A program made the translations under genes and the position numbers. The notes below the pieces were generated by a model. That model saw nothing but the letters and a program-made list of their open reading frames with translations. It was not told the origin of the DNA and did not search any database. Of a stretch of 64,000 nt of DNA, positions 24,713 through 33,733 are shown piece after piece (position 1 is the first letter of the stretch; every line of letters begins with the position of its first letter). Source of the DNA: Nocardia niigatensis NBRC 100131 (GTDB lineage: Bacteria; Actinomycetota; Actinomycetes; Mycobacteriales; Mycobacteriaceae); the NCBI RefSeq assembly GCF_000308655.1, contig NZ_BAGC01000005.1, positions 1-64,000 on the forward strand. Direction: 5' to 3'.

Positions 24713-25960
24713 ATGGTCCAACAACAGCGCGGAATGGAGAGCCCGATCGGCTCTCCGTTCGTCGAGAAACCGAAGCCGAAACGCTATCTCGAACAGGGGT
24801 GGGTCATTCGGCTGGCCGGCGTGGGCATGGTGCTCGGCCTGGCCTCCGCCGTCGCGATCTGCCTGGTGATGTTCGCGGGCGGGTTCGACGACACGGTCAA
24901 GGTCACGGTCACCTCGCCGCGGGCAGGCCTGGTCATGGACAAGGACGCCAAGGTCAAGATCCGCGGGGTCGAGATCGGGCGGGTGAGCGACATCGTCGAT
25001 ACCGCCGACGGCGCCAGGATCGAGCTGGCCCTCGACCCGGCCAAGCTGAAGATGGTGCCGGCCAACGCCGGCGTCGACATCAACTCGACGACTGTCTTCG
25101 GCGCGAAGTACATCAACTTCCTCGAACCGCAGAACCCGTCGGCCGACTCGCTCCAGCCGGGGTCGGTGGTGGACGCGAGTTCGGTGACGGTCGAGTTCAA
25201 TACGCTGTTCCAGCATCTCAACGACGTGCTCGCCAAGGTTCAGCCCGAGAAGCTGAACGCGACGCTGACCGCATTGGGGCAGGCTCTGGACGGACGAGGT
25301 GACAAGATCGGGCAGTTGCTGGTCAACAGTGACGAGTATCTGAGGAGCATCAACCCGAGCCTGCCGGATCTGAAGCGTGATCTGCAGACCTCGGTCGGCG
25401 TGACCAATCTGTACGCAGACACCGCGCCGGATCTGTTGCGTACCACCGGGAATGCCGGTGTCACCAGCGGCACCATCGTCGATGAGAAGGCCAACTTCGA
25501 TCGGGTGCTGCTGAACCTCATCGGGCTGGCCGACGAAACCGGCGGCGTGCTGAAGGACAACGAGAAGCCTCTGGTGACCGCACTGGAACTGTTGCGCCCC
25601 ACCACGGAACTCCTCAACGAGTACAACCCGGCGCTCTACTGCCTTGTGGTCGGCTCGGCCGACGCGCTCCCGGTCGGCAACCGCATGTTCGGCGGTGACG
25701 CCCCGTGGGTGGCGCTGAATGCCAGCTTCATGGGCGGCGGTACGCCATACGAGTACCCGAAGGACTTGCCGAAGGTGAATGCCACCGGTGGCCCGCACTG
25801 CGAGAACATTCTCGATCGTGTGCCTGGCAGCCACTCCAACTATCTCGTCACCGACATCACTCAGGGCGAGGTGTTCACACCGACGACGTCGACACACCTC
25901 AACGGCCCCAAGGTGTTCCAGATGCTGTTCGCCGGACTGCCGGGGGTGCCCAACCCATGA
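24713..25960 (+). CDS. mce4A: Mce4A, MlaD-domain substrate-binding protein
   Basis: A 415-residue Mce protein. After a cytosolic N-terminal stretch of about 35 residues there is a single membrane helix (residues about 39-60), then the MlaD/Mce domain (VTVTSPRAGLVMDKDAKVKIRGVEIGRVSDI) and a long helical region with LNALFQHLNDVLAK-like heptads. The C-terminal third has the Mce4A-type NEYNPALYC segment. Mce4A is one of six subunits thought to assemble a periplasm-spanning tunnel that carries cholesterol to the YrbE permease. It overlaps mce4B by ATGA. Confidence 0.93.
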   Translation: MVQQQRGMESPIGSPFVEKPKPKRYLEQGWVIRLAGVGMVLGLASAVAICLVMFAGGFDDTVKVTVTSPRAGLVMDKDAKVKIRGVEIGRVSDIVDTADGARIELALDPAKLKMVPANAGVDINSTTVFGAKYINFLEPQNPSADSLQPGSVVDASSVTVEFNTLFQHLNDVLAKVQPEKLNATLTALGQALDGRGDKIGQLLVNSDEYLRSINPSLPDLKRDLQTSVGVTNLYADTAPDLLRTTGNAGVTSGTIVDEKANFDRVLLNLIGLADETGGVLKDNEKPLVTALELLRPTTELLNEYNPALYCLVVGSADALPVGNRMFGGDAPWVALNASFMGGGTPYEYPKDLPKVNATGGPHCENILDRVPGSHSNYLVTDITQGEVFTPTTSTHLNGPKVFQMLFAGLPGVPNP

Positions 25961-26988
25961 GGATCAAACCACATGCCACCACGGTGAAACTGGCGATCTT
26001 CACGCTGGTCATGGTGCTGGTCCTCGCCGGGCTGGGAGTCATCTTCAGCCAGATGCGCTTTTCCCGCTCGACCGGCTACCACGCGATCTTCACGAGTTCG
26101 TCCGGCATGCTGCCGGGTTCGAAGGTGCGGATCGCCGGTGTGCCGGTGGGTTCGGTCTCGCGCGTGTACGTGGGCAAGGACCACCTCGCCCATGTTGATT
26201 TCGATATCGACCACGAGTACCGGATCTACGGCAGTACCCAGGCCGCGGTGCGCTACGAGAACCTCGTCGGCGACCGCTATCTGGAGCTGATGGACGGACC
26301 GGGCAATGCGCAGCCCCTGAGCAAGGGTGCGACGATCCACGTCGAGCAGACCAAGCCCGCGCTCGACCTCGACATGCTGCTTGGCGGATTCAAGCCACTG
26401 CTGCGGGGACTGAACCCGGAGCAGGTGAACGATCTGACCGGTGCGCTGCTGCAGGTATTCCAGGGGCAGGGTGGCACGCTGGTCGCGCTGCTGAACAGCG
26501 GCGGCTCCTTCAGCAAGACCCTCGCCGACCGGGATGCCCTGATCGGCAGCGTGATCGAGAACCTGAAGACGGTGCTGGCCACCATCGACGATCACAACTC
26601 GGACTTCGCGACGACGCTCAACGAATTGCAGCGCCTCGTCAGCGGTTTGGCCGCGGACAAGGATCCGATCGGCGACGCCCTGCCCCGATTGGCCGGAGCC
26701 ACCGGTGATCTCACCTCGCTGTTGCAGCAGGTGCGCCCAGACCTGAAGGCGAACGTCGAACAGCTCGGTCGTGTGTCGGGGAACCTGGACGACAAGAAGG
26801 ACGATGTGCAGTACGTGCTGAATCTGCTGCCCGAGACCTATAAGAAGCTGATCCGCATCGGTTCGTACGGTTCGTTCCTGAACATGTTCGTCTGTGGTGC
26901 GAACTTCCTCGTCGACGGACCCGACGGCAAGACGCAGCAGATCAACTTCGTCGGTGCGCAGCACACGGGGAGGTGTTCCGACAAATGA
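25957..26988 (+). CDS. mce4B: Mce4B, MlaD-domain protein
   Basis: A 343-residue Mce protein with an N-terminal membrane helix (ATTVKLAIFTLVMVLVLAGL), an MlaD domain beginning YHAIFTSSSGMLPGSKVRIAG, and a helical tail with repeated Leu heptads ending in SFLNMFVCGANF. It is the second Mce subunit of the sterol importer. The ATG at 25957 overlaps the mce4A stop and the gene overlaps mce4C by ATGA; the much longer open frame upstream belongs to mce4A in another frame. Confidence 0.93.
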   Translation: MRIKPHATTVKLAIFTLVMVLVLAGLGVIFSQMRFSRSTGYHAIFTSSSGMLPGSKVRIAGVPVGSVSRVYVGKDHLAHVDFDIDHEYRIYGSTQAAVRYENLVGDRYLELMDGPGNAQPLSKGATIHVEQTKPALDLDMLLGGFKPLLRGLNPEQVNDLTGALLQVFQGQGGTLVALLNSGGSFSKTLADRDALIGSVIENLKTVLATIDDHNSDFATTLNELQRLVSGLAADKDPIGDALPRLAGATGDLTSLLQQVRPDLKANVEQLGRVSGNLDDKKDDVQYVLNLLPETYKKLIRIGSYGSFLNMFVCGANFLVDGPDGKTQQINFVGAQHTGRCSDK

Positions 26989-28046
26989 GTGAACAACGCC
27001 CCCTGCTTGTCAACGTCGGCGTGATCGGCATCGTGCTGGCGGTGACCGTCTGCCTGTCCGCGCTGCAGTTCGACCGGCTGCCGTTCGTACGGTCCGGCGC
27101 CGAGTTCAGCGCCCTGTTCGCCGACGCCGGCGGATTGGTGCCCGGTGATCCCGTGCAGGTTGCCGGTGTTCGCTCCGGCCGGGTCGAGGAGGTCGAGCTC
27201 GACGGCGCGAAGGTGAAGGTGCGGTTCAGCCTGGACGAGTCGATCGTGCTGGGCGGCCGGACCTCCGCGGCCATCAAGACCAACACCCTGCTGGGCCGCA
27301 AGTCCCTCGAGGTGCTCCCCGCCGGGGACGGCGCACTCCACCGGAACGATGTGATTCCGCTGGACCGCACGACCTCGCCGTATTCGCTCAATGACGCACT
27401 CGGCGATCTGGCGACCACGGTCAAGGGGCTCGACACCGATCAGGTCAACAAGACCCTGGACACACTGTCGGACGCGTTCACCGATACGCCCGGGCCGTTG
27501 CGGTCGGCGCTGGACGGCGTCACCCAGCTCTCGCGCAGTCTGAACAAGCGGGACAAGGCGCTCACCGATCTGCTGTCGCACGCCCAGAACGTCACGAAGG
27601 TGCTGGGTGATCGCGCGACGCAGATCAATGCGCTGCTCCTGGACGGCAATTCGCTGCTCGGTGAGCTCGATGCCCGCCGGGCCGCGCTGAGTCAGCTCAT
27701 CGTGTACATCAACGGGCTGGCCCAGCAGCTGTCCGGTTTCGTGAACGACAACGAGGCGCAGCTGAAGCCGACTCTGGACAAGCTCAATTCGGTGCTCAAA
27801 CTGCTCACGGACAACAAGGACAACCTGAGCAAGGCGCTCGACGAGCTCGGCCCCTTCGCGGCCGCGCTGGGTGAGCAGGTCGGCAGCGGACCGTATTTCC
27901 AGGCCTACCTGTCCAATATCGATTCGCCGATGCTTCAGGTGCTGGTCGACGCGATGGTGTGGCCGCAGCACCTGCCCGATGCGCTCAACGCTTATTTGAA
28001 TCCGCCGCTGTCGATCCAGCCCGCCGGACAGGAGCCGACGCGATGA
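26985..28046 (+). CDS. mce4C: Mce4C, MlaD-domain protein
   Basis: A 353-residue Mce protein: N-terminal membrane helix (VNVGVIGIVLAVTVCLSAL), MlaD domain (FSALFADAGGLVPGDPVQVAGVRSG), and a coiled, Asp/Leu-rich helical region (LSRSLNKRDKALTDLLSHAQ, LDARRAALSQLIVYINGLAQQ). It is the third subunit of the Mce4 complex. The start overlaps the mce4B stop and its stop overlaps mce4D, both as ATGA. Confidence 0.93.
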   Translation: MSEQRPLLVNVGVIGIVLAVTVCLSALQFDRLPFVRSGAEFSALFADAGGLVPGDPVQVAGVRSGRVEEVELDGAKVKVRFSLDESIVLGGRTSAAIKTNTLLGRKSLEVLPAGDGALHRNDVIPLDRTTSPYSLNDALGDLATTVKGLDTDQVNKTLDTLSDAFTDTPGPLRSALDGVTQLSRSLNKRDKALTDLLSHAQNVTKVLGDRATQINALLLDGNSLLGELDARRAALSQLIVYINGLAQQLSGFVNDNEAQLKPTLDKLNSVLKLLTDNKDNLSKALDELGPFAAALGEQVGSGPYFQAYLSNIDSPMLQVLVDAMVWPQHLPDALNAYLNPPLSIQPAGQEPTR

Positions 28047-29293
28047 ACGCAATTCGCACGGTGCCCCGCTGGGCGCGCCTGGTCGCCGCGGCGCTCGTGG
28101 TGGTCGTCGCGGGCTGGCTGGTCTACGGTCTCGTCTCCGATATCGGTAAGAAGCACATCACCGCGTACTTCCCCTCGACCACCGGTCTGTACGCCGGTGA
28201 CGAGGTGCGGGTTCTCGGCGTGCGGGTCGGCAAGATCGATTCGATCGAACCCGGCAAGGACCGGGTGACGGTGAAGCTCACCGTCGACCGCGGCATCGAC
28301 CTGCCCGCCGACGCCAAGGCCGTGGTCATCTCCCCGTCGCTGGTCTCGGCGCGCTTCATTCAGCTCGCCCCCGCCTACACCGGCGGGGCGAAGATGGGCG
28401 ATGGCGCATCGATTCCGGTGGAGCACACTGCGATTCCGGTCGAGTGGGACGACATCAAGGCCGAGCTGACCAAGCTGTCCAAGGCGCTCGGCCCGATCGG
28501 CGAGGACAAGCAGGGCTCCTTCGGCCGGGCCATCAACACCGCCTCCGACAACCTCGGCAACGGCAATGCCCAGGCCTTCCGGGACACCCTGAAAGAGTTG
28601 TCCGCCACGCTGACCACGCTCTCCGACGGCCGAACCGATCTCTTCGGCACCATTCGTAACCTGCAGCAGTTCGTCGACGTGCTGTCGAAGTCCAATGATC
28701 AGATCGTGCAGTTCGGCGGGCGCTTGGCATCGGTGTCGTCGGTGCTCGCGAACGTGTCCACCGATCTGGGTACCGGACTCGACAATCTCGACACCGCGAT
28801 CGCGGACGTGAAGCGGTTCCTGGACGAGCGCAGCGGCGACCTCACCGAGGGCGTGCAGCGGCTGGCCGACGCCACCCAGATCCTGGCCGACAAGAAGCCC
28901 GAACTGGAGCGGATCATGCATTCCGGCCCGACTGCGCTGGGCAACTTCTATCAGCTCTACAAGCCCGCTCAGGGCACGCTGACCGGCTCGCTGTCGTTCC
29001 CGAACTTCGCCAACCCGATCGCCTTCCTGTGCGGTGCGGTGGAGGCCGTGGGCGCCAACCAGTCCGACAAGAGTGCCGATCTCTGCAAGCAGTATCTGGG
29101 ACCGGTGCTCAACTCCCTGATGATGAATTACCCGCCGCTGCTGGTGAATCCGTTGACCCAACAGAACGCGTTCCCGCAGCAGCTCGTCTACAGCACGCCC
29201 GAGCTGGCGAATCAGGCCCCGGCGGCGGATCCGGTATCCGCCCCGTCCCCGCAGTCCCTGTCGGACCTGCTCGTTCCTGGAGGTGGGCGATGA
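28043..29293 (+). CDS. mce4D: Mce4D, MlaD-domain protein
   Basis: A 416-residue Mce protein with an N-terminal membrane helix (LVAAALVVVVAGWLVYGLV), an MlaD domain (ITAYFPSTTGLYAGDEVRVLGVRVG) and a helical region with a KRFLDERSGDLTEGVQRL segment. Its C-terminal 80 residues contain LCGAVEAVGANQSDK and CKQYLGP, with two Cys that could form a disulfide outside the membrane, and a Pro/Ala-rich end. The ATG at 28043 overlaps the mce4C stop. Confidence 0.93.
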   Translation: MNAIRTVPRWARLVAAALVVVVAGWLVYGLVSDIGKKHITAYFPSTTGLYAGDEVRVLGVRVGKIDSIEPGKDRVTVKLTVDRGIDLPADAKAVVISPSLVSARFIQLAPAYTGGAKMGDGASIPVEHTAIPVEWDDIKAELTKLSKALGPIGEDKQGSFGRAINTASDNLGNGNAQAFRDTLKELSATLTTLSDGRTDLFGTIRNLQQFVDVLSKSNDQIVQFGGRLASVSSVLANVSTDLGTGLDNLDTAIADVKRFLDERSGDLTEGVQRLADATQILADKKPELERIMHSGPTALGNFYQLYKPAQGTLTGSLSFPNFANPIAFLCGAVEAVGANQSDKSADLCKQYLGPVLNSLMMNYPPLLVNPLTQQNAFPQQLVYSTPELANQAPAADPVSAPSPQSLSDLLVPGGGR

Positions 29294-30525
29294 TGAGCCG
29301 CCGGCGAATTCGCGTCGCGGGCGTGGCGATCGGCCTGGTCGCACTGCTCGGCGTGAGCGGGTGTGACTGGGACGGACTCAACTCGGTCCCGATGCCAGGT
29401 GCTGTCGGCACCGGCGAGGGTTCTTGGCAGGTCCGCATCGAAATGCCGAACGTCACGATGCTGACCCGCAATTCACCCGTGAAGGTCAATGACGTGACGG
29501 TCGGCACCGTCACCGGAATTCAGGTCGAGGGCTGGCACGCGCTGGTCACCGTCGGTCTCGACAAGGGATTGGTGCTGCCCGCCAACGCCATCGCGCGCAT
29601 CGGGCAGACCAGTCTGCTGGGGAGCAATCACCTGGAGCTGGCCGCGCCGAAAGATGTACCCGCGCAGGGCAAGCTGAAGGACGGGGACGTGATCCCGCTG
29701 GACCGGGCGGGCGCGTTCCCCACGACCGAGCAGACTCTCTCGTCGTTGTCCGTGGTGCTCAACGGCGGCGGTATCTCTCAGGTGGAGACCATCACTCGCG
29801 AGCTGGATGCCACGTTCAAGGGTCGGACCGACGCGATTCGTGATCTGCTGCCGCAGTTGAACCAGCTGACCTCGACGCTCGATCAGCAGACCGGCGACAT
29901 CATCGCGGCGATGAGCGGGCTCGACCGGTTCGCGGGAGTGCTGGCGCAGCAGAAGGACGACCTCACGGCCGCCATCACTACCATCCACCCGGCCCTGACC
30001 GTGCTTGCCGACCGACGCGAGAACATCACCAAAGCCATTACCTCCCTCGGGGATCTGAGCGATGTGGTGCAGCGGATCATCAACCAGGGTGGCGACAATC
30101 TGAAGGCCGACCTCGCCAATCTCGAGCCGGCGCTCAAGTCGCTGGCCGATACCGGTGGGAAGCTGGCCGATTCGCTGCAGTGGCTGCTGACCTTCCCGTT
30201 CCCGATCAAGAACATCGACAAGGTCATCAAGGGCGACTACATGAACCTGTGGATGACGGTGGATCTCACCGGCGCCCGCCTGGATTCGAACTTCCTGACC
30301 GGTACACCGCTCGGCGGTTCGCTCGGTGGCGCTCAGGCGACGCTCGGGTACGGGATCCCGCCGTCGGCCCAGGGGAAGGGCGATCCGCTGTCCGACCCGC
30401 TCAAGCCGCCGGCCACCGCGACGCCGACCCCGACACCGACCATTCCCGGGTTGCCGTCGATTCCGGGTCTGCCCGCGATTCCAGGACTTACCGTGCCCAA
30501 TTCGCAGCAGGGGGGCGGCCGATGA
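29290..30525 (+). CDS. mce4E: Mce4E lipoprotein (LprN)
   Basis: A 411-residue Mce lipoprotein (LprN in M. tuberculosis). It starts with basic MMSRRRIR, a hydrophobic h-region and the lipobox V-S-G-C with the lipidated Cys at residue 25, replacing the membrane helix of the other Mce subunits. The MlaD domain follows (WQVRIEMPNVTMLTRNSPVKV), then a helical region and a C-terminal Pro/Thr-rich tail (TPTPTPTIPGLPSIPGLPAI). The first of two consecutive ATGs overlaps the mce4D stop. Confidence 0.93.
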   Translation: MMSRRRIRVAGVAIGLVALLGVSGCDWDGLNSVPMPGAVGTGEGSWQVRIEMPNVTMLTRNSPVKVNDVTVGTVTGIQVEGWHALVTVGLDKGLVLPANAIARIGQTSLLGSNHLELAAPKDVPAQGKLKDGDVIPLDRAGAFPTTEQTLSSLSVVLNGGGISQVETITRELDATFKGRTDAIRDLLPQLNQLTSTLDQQTGDIIAAMSGLDRFAGVLAQQKDDLTAAITTIHPALTVLADRRENITKAITSLGDLSDVVQRIINQGGDNLKADLANLEPALKSLADTGGKLADSLQWLLTFPFPIKNIDKVIKGDYMNLWMTVDLTGARLDSNFLTGTPLGGSLGGAQATLGYGIPPSAQGKGDPLSDPLKPPATATPTPTPTIPGLPSIPGLPAIPGLTVPNSQQGGGR

Positions 30526-31931
30526 AGCTCACGAAATTCGTCAAGGTCCAGCTGGCCATCTTCACGGTGCTGACCGTGATCGGTTTGACGGTCATGGGCG
30601 GCAACTACGTGAAGCTGCCCGCCATGTTCGGCATCGGGCGATACGGCGTGACAGTCCAATTGACGGCGACCGGCGGTCTCTACCAGTCGGCGAACGTGGC
30701 CTACCGGGGCACCAATGTCGGCAAGGTGGAGGAGGTCAAGCTCACCCCCGGCGGGGTCGACGCCAAGCTCTCCATCGACAGCGACTTCAAGATCCCGAGT
30801 GACGTCGATGCCTACGTGAGGAGCGTCTCGGCGATCGGCGAGCAATACGTCGACCTGGTGCCCGCGGATTCGCCGAAAGGCGGGAATCTGCACGATGGTT
30901 CGGTGATCCCGGTCGAACGCACCAAACTGCCGCAGGACGTCGGTGACATGCTCGATCAGGCAGATCGGCTGTTGTCGACCGTCGCCGACACCAAGCTGGC
31001 CGAGGTCATCAACGCGGCCTTCGTGGCGTTCAATGGCGCCGGGCCCGATCTGCAGCGGTTCCTCGACTCGGCCTCGCTGCTGGTCCAGGAGGCCAAGGAC
31101 AACACCGAGCCGACCAAGGATCTGCTGGACAAGCTCGGCCCGCTGCTCGACACCCAGAACCAGTCCGCGGACGACATCCGGGGCTGGACCAAGGACCTCG
31201 CGGCCGTCACTGATCAGCTGCGCCAGCATGATCCTTCGCTGCGGTCGGTCCTCCAGCACACGCCGTCCACGGTCCAGCGGGTGAACCAGACCTTCCAGGA
31301 CTTGAAGCCGACGCTGCCGATTCTGCTCGCCAACATGATCAGCGTCGGACAGGTCGCTGTCACCTATCACTCGGGGTTGGAGCAGATCCTCGTGATCTAC
31401 CCGCCGTTGCTCTCGGCGCTGCTCACGTCGATTCGCGGGCCCGTCCAGTACGGCGCCCTGGTCGACTTCATGCTCGGTCTCAATGACCCGCCGGGGTGTA
31501 CCACCGGCTTCCTGCCCGCGGACCAGCGGCGCTCGCCGGCCGATCTCAGCCCGGCGGATACTCCTGACAACCTGTATTGCAAGGTCGCGCAGAATGCCAA
31601 GGAGGCCGTGCGCGGTATTCGCAACACCCCGTGTGCGGAAGTGCCGGGCAAGCGGGCGCCGACACCGGAGCTGTGCCGCGATCCGAACGGCTATGTGCCC
31701 GAAGGCGATAATCCGCCCATCGGTCCACCCCGACCCGTTGACAACAACGGCCAGCCGACGGATAAGCTGCTCGGTAACCAGAAGGCCCCATTCATTGGGC
31801 ATTTGGACCCTAGCAGCGACACTTTCGTCGGACCTGACGGGCACGTGTACCGTCAAGGGGGCGTCAATGCAGATGGCTCAACCAAGGTGCCGTCGAGCTG
31901 GCAGGACTTGCTTCAGGAGCCCCCGCGATGA
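30522..31931 (+). CDS. mce4F: Mce4F, MlaD-domain protein
   Basis: A 469-residue Mce protein, the last of the six Mce4 subunits. It has an N-terminal membrane helix (VQLAIFTVLTVIGLTVMGG), an MlaD domain (YGVTVQLTATGGLYQSANVAYRG), helical heptads, a PPGCTTGFLPADQRRSP segment with further Cys in the C-terminal 130 residues, and a Gly/Pro-rich end with HLDPSSDTFVGPDGHVYRQG. It overlaps mce4E and the Mce-associated gene by ATGA on both sides. Confidence 0.93.
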   Translation: MKLTKFVKVQLAIFTVLTVIGLTVMGGNYVKLPAMFGIGRYGVTVQLTATGGLYQSANVAYRGTNVGKVEEVKLTPGGVDAKLSIDSDFKIPSDVDAYVRSVSAIGEQYVDLVPADSPKGGNLHDGSVIPVERTKLPQDVGDMLDQADRLLSTVADTKLAEVINAAFVAFNGAGPDLQRFLDSASLLVQEAKDNTEPTKDLLDKLGPLLDTQNQSADDIRGWTKDLAAVTDQLRQHDPSLRSVLQHTPSTVQRVNQTFQDLKPTLPILLANMISVGQVAVTYHSGLEQILVIYPPLLSALLTSIRGPVQYGALVDFMLGLNDPPGCTTGFLPADQRRSPADLSPADTPDNLYCKVAQNAKEAVRGIRNTPCAEVPGKRAPTPELCRDPNGYVPEGDNPPIGPPRPVDNNGQPTDKLLGNQKAPFIGHLDPSSDTFVGPDGHVYRQGGVNADGSTKVPSSWQDLLQEPPR

Positions 31932-32821
31932 GCGAAAACACAGCAAATCGAAACCGCGCTCGGCGGCGCGTTGTCCGGCAGGCGGGCCCGCCCGTCGAAG
32001 GAGACGGCGCGGGCATCGAGGTGCAGACGCCGGCTGCCGGTGTCGCGCCCCCGGCCTCGGCCGACGTCGAGGCCGAGGCCGAGGCCGAGGCGGTCGAGTC
32101 GATCTCTGCCGCGAGCGTGGATTCCGATGCCGTTCCGGCAGACGGCACGGTGGACGCGGCATCCGCCGGTGATGACGCCGTCGGCTCGGCGTCTGTCGCC
32201 GAGCCGGATGTCGCGAAGGCGCCAGCGGCCGAGGATGATTCGTCCCAGGTCAACGACGCGGTCGTAGCGGATGATGCCGCGGAGTCCGACGCCGAAAGCG
32301 AGCCGAAGTCGAAGCTCCGGCGGCTGACCGGTGGGCTCGGACGGGTCGGCACCATCGCCGCAGTTGTCGCGCTGATCTCGACGCTCGTCCTGATCGGCTC
32401 GGGCGGTGTGTTCTTCTACCATCAGCACCGGGCCGACGCGCTGAGCCAGCGGCGTGCCGAATACCTTCAGGTCGCCAAGCAGGCATACATCAATATGGCG
32501 ACGGTCAACAACGCGACCGCGGGCCAGGACATCGACCGGCTGCTCTCGGTCGCCGGCGGCAGTCTCAAGGACGAGTACAAAGAGAACCGCGACGCGTATC
32601 AGAAGATCTTCGAACAGCTGAAGGTGCAGTCCTCGGGCAAGGTCATCGCGGCCGCGATCGAGAGCGATACCGCCGATACCGCCAGCGTGCTGTTGCTGGC
32701 GCAGCAGACGGTGTCCAACACCGCCACGAATGGGCCGATGCAGCGGGACTATCGCGTCCGAGTACACCTGACCCGCAGCGGTGATAGCGTGACCGCCTCG
32801 TCCGTGGAGTTCGTGCCGTGA
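31928..32821 (+). CDS. Mce-associated membrane protein (Rv3493c-like)
   Basis: A 297-residue protein. The first 130 residues are acidic, Ala-rich and low in complexity (AEAEAEAVESIS) and presumably cytosolic and disordered. A membrane helix follows at about 138-160 (IAAVVALISTLVLIGSGGVFF), then a soluble 135-residue NTF2-like domain (AKQAYINMATVNNATAGQDIDRLLSVA). This is the Mce-associated (Mas) protein layout; such proteins stabilise Mce complexes. The acidic N terminus is longer than in M. tuberculosis Rv3493c (about 242 aa as I recall). Confidence 0.87.
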   Translation: MSENTANRNRARRRVVRQAGPPVEGDGAGIEVQTPAAGVAPPASADVEAEAEAEAVESISAASVDSDAVPADGTVDAASAGDDAVGSASVAEPDVAKAPAAEDDSSQVNDAVVADDAAESDAESEPKSKLRRLTGGLGRVGTIAAVVALISTLVLIGSGGVFFYHQHRADALSQRRAEYLQVAKQAYINMATVNNATAGQDIDRLLSVAGGSLKDEYKENRDAYQKIFEQLKVQSSGKVIAAAIESDTADTASVLLLAQQTVSNTATNGPMQRDYRVRVHLTRSGDSVTASSVEFVP

Positions 32822-33306
32822 AAATCGATAAACGTCATCTACTCGTCGGCGTCTCGGCGATGCTGTTCGTCGCGGCCGCTGTTGTCGCTTCGCTGACCGG
32901 ATACCGATTCTGGTCCGATCGCCAGGCGGAGCAGAACCGCACCTCGGCCGTCGCGGTGGCGCAGGACACCGTCGAGGAGTTGTTCTCCTACGATTACAAC
33001 TCTGCCGACAAGGCTCTGCCGAAGGCCGCCGACAAACTGACCAGCGGCTATCGCGACTCCTATATGAAGGTCATCCAGGACCAGGCCATTCCCGCGGCAA
33101 AGGAGAAGAAGCTCTCCGTTCAGACCACGGTCCAGGCGACCGGAGTGATCTCCACGGCCGCCGATCACGCCACGGTCCTCGTCATCGCGAATCAGCGCTT
33201 CTCGAGCGCGGATTCGCCCCAGGACACCCTCATGAGTGACCGTCTGCAGGTGGAGCTCACCAAGCAGAGCGACCGCTGGCTCATCTCCGACATCAAGCCG
33301 ATCTAA
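32818..33306 (+). CDS. Mce-associated membrane protein (Rv3492c-like)
   Basis: A 162-residue protein with a membrane helix at about residues 8-28 (LVGVSAMLFVAAAVVASLTGY) and an extracytoplasmic NTF2-like domain (AQDTVEELFSYDYNSADKALP). It is the last gene of the mce4 operon. GTG 32818 overlaps the previous stop (GTGA). A strong intrinsic terminator follows 22 nt later, so the operon ends here and does not read directly into the PKS cluster. Confidence 0.88.
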   Translation: MKIDKRHLLVGVSAMLFVAAAVVASLTGYRFWSDRQAEQNRTSAVAVAQDTVEELFSYDYNSADKALPKAADKLTSGYRDSYMKVIQDQAIPAAKEKKLSVQTTVQATGVISTAADHATVLVIANQRFSSADSPQDTLMSDRLQVELTKQSDRWLISDIKPI

Positions 33307-33327
33307 CCCCGGAACCTACGCCGAATC

Positions 33328-33360
33328 AAAGGGCGCACAGCGAAAAGCTGTGCGCCCTTT
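33328..33360 (+). terminator. Terminator of the mce4 operon
   Basis: A perfect 14-bp stem (AAAGGGCGCACAGC and its complement) with the loop GAAAA, ending in CCCTTT. It lies 22 nt after the last mce4-operon stop codon. Confidence 0.88.
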
Positions 33361-33553
33361 GCTATTTCGGCCGGGCTTCGGCGAGCGCTCCCAGGTCTGT
33401 CCGTAGTCGGCGGGAGAGAGCAGGTTTCGGCGCCAACCTCCAAGTCTCACAGAGTATTCCCGCTGCTGTAATGAATCCGGCCTCGGAGTGATCCGAGGTG
33501 AAAGCTTGCTTCCGGTGCACCAGTCTGATGATTCCACAGCGAGGCAGTGGACC

Positions 33554-33588
33554 CAGATCTGTTTAGCTAGAACGTGTTTCAGATCTGT
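33554..33588. repeat. CAGATCTGT direct repeats flanking the KstR box
   Basis: CAGATCTGT occurs at 33554-33562 and 33580-33588, each holding the 8-bp palindrome CAGATCTG, 26 bp apart from start to start and bracketing the KstR operator. They could bind a second regulator on nearly the same DNA face. Confidence 0.5.
33568..33581. promoter_or_regulatory. KstR-type operator upstream of the PKS (exact consensus)
   Basis: TAGAACGTGTTTCA matches all eight fixed positions of the KstR consensus and is the same 14-mer as the cyp125 operator; the next base also matches. It lies 179 nt upstream of the PKS start and 207 nt past the mce4 terminator. Confidence 0.78.
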
Positions 33589-33655
33589 GATAGCGTCGCT
33601 GGGGTAAGGGTTGGGGGCCAACTAATCTGATTCGGATTTCTCTTATCGAGGGTCC

Positions 33656-33733
33656 ATGCGAGTTCAGCCGGAGGGAGTTCGGCTGAAGTTGTCTCCGTCG
33701 CTGTTGATTCCGCTACGTAGCGGTCCGGCGTGA
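33656..33733 (+). CDS. Possible 25-codon leader peptide before the PKS
   Basis: ATG 33656 opens a frame of 25 codons (MRVQPEGVRLKLSPSLLIPL then RSGPA) ending at TGA 33731-33733, 27 nt before the PKS start. GAGGG at 33648-33652 could be its ribosome site. It is rich in Leu (five codons, including the rare CTA and two TTG) and contains the two palindromes of the leader. It may be a regulatory leader or chance; the evidence is weak. Confidence 0.25.
   Translation: MRVQPEGVRLKLSPSLLIPLRSGPA
33663..33687. repeat. 8-bp inverted repeat in the PKS leader
   Basis: TTCAGCCG and CGGCTGAA with a 9-nt loop containing GAGGGAG. In RNA the hairpin would expose that purine-rich loop. Confidence 0.5.
33710..33723. 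promoter_or_regulatory. 14-bp perfect palindrome near the PKS start
   Basis: CCGCTACGTAGCGG is fully self-complementary and lies 37 nt before the PKS ATG. It could be an operator for a dimeric regulator or a hairpin stem. Confidence 0.45.
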
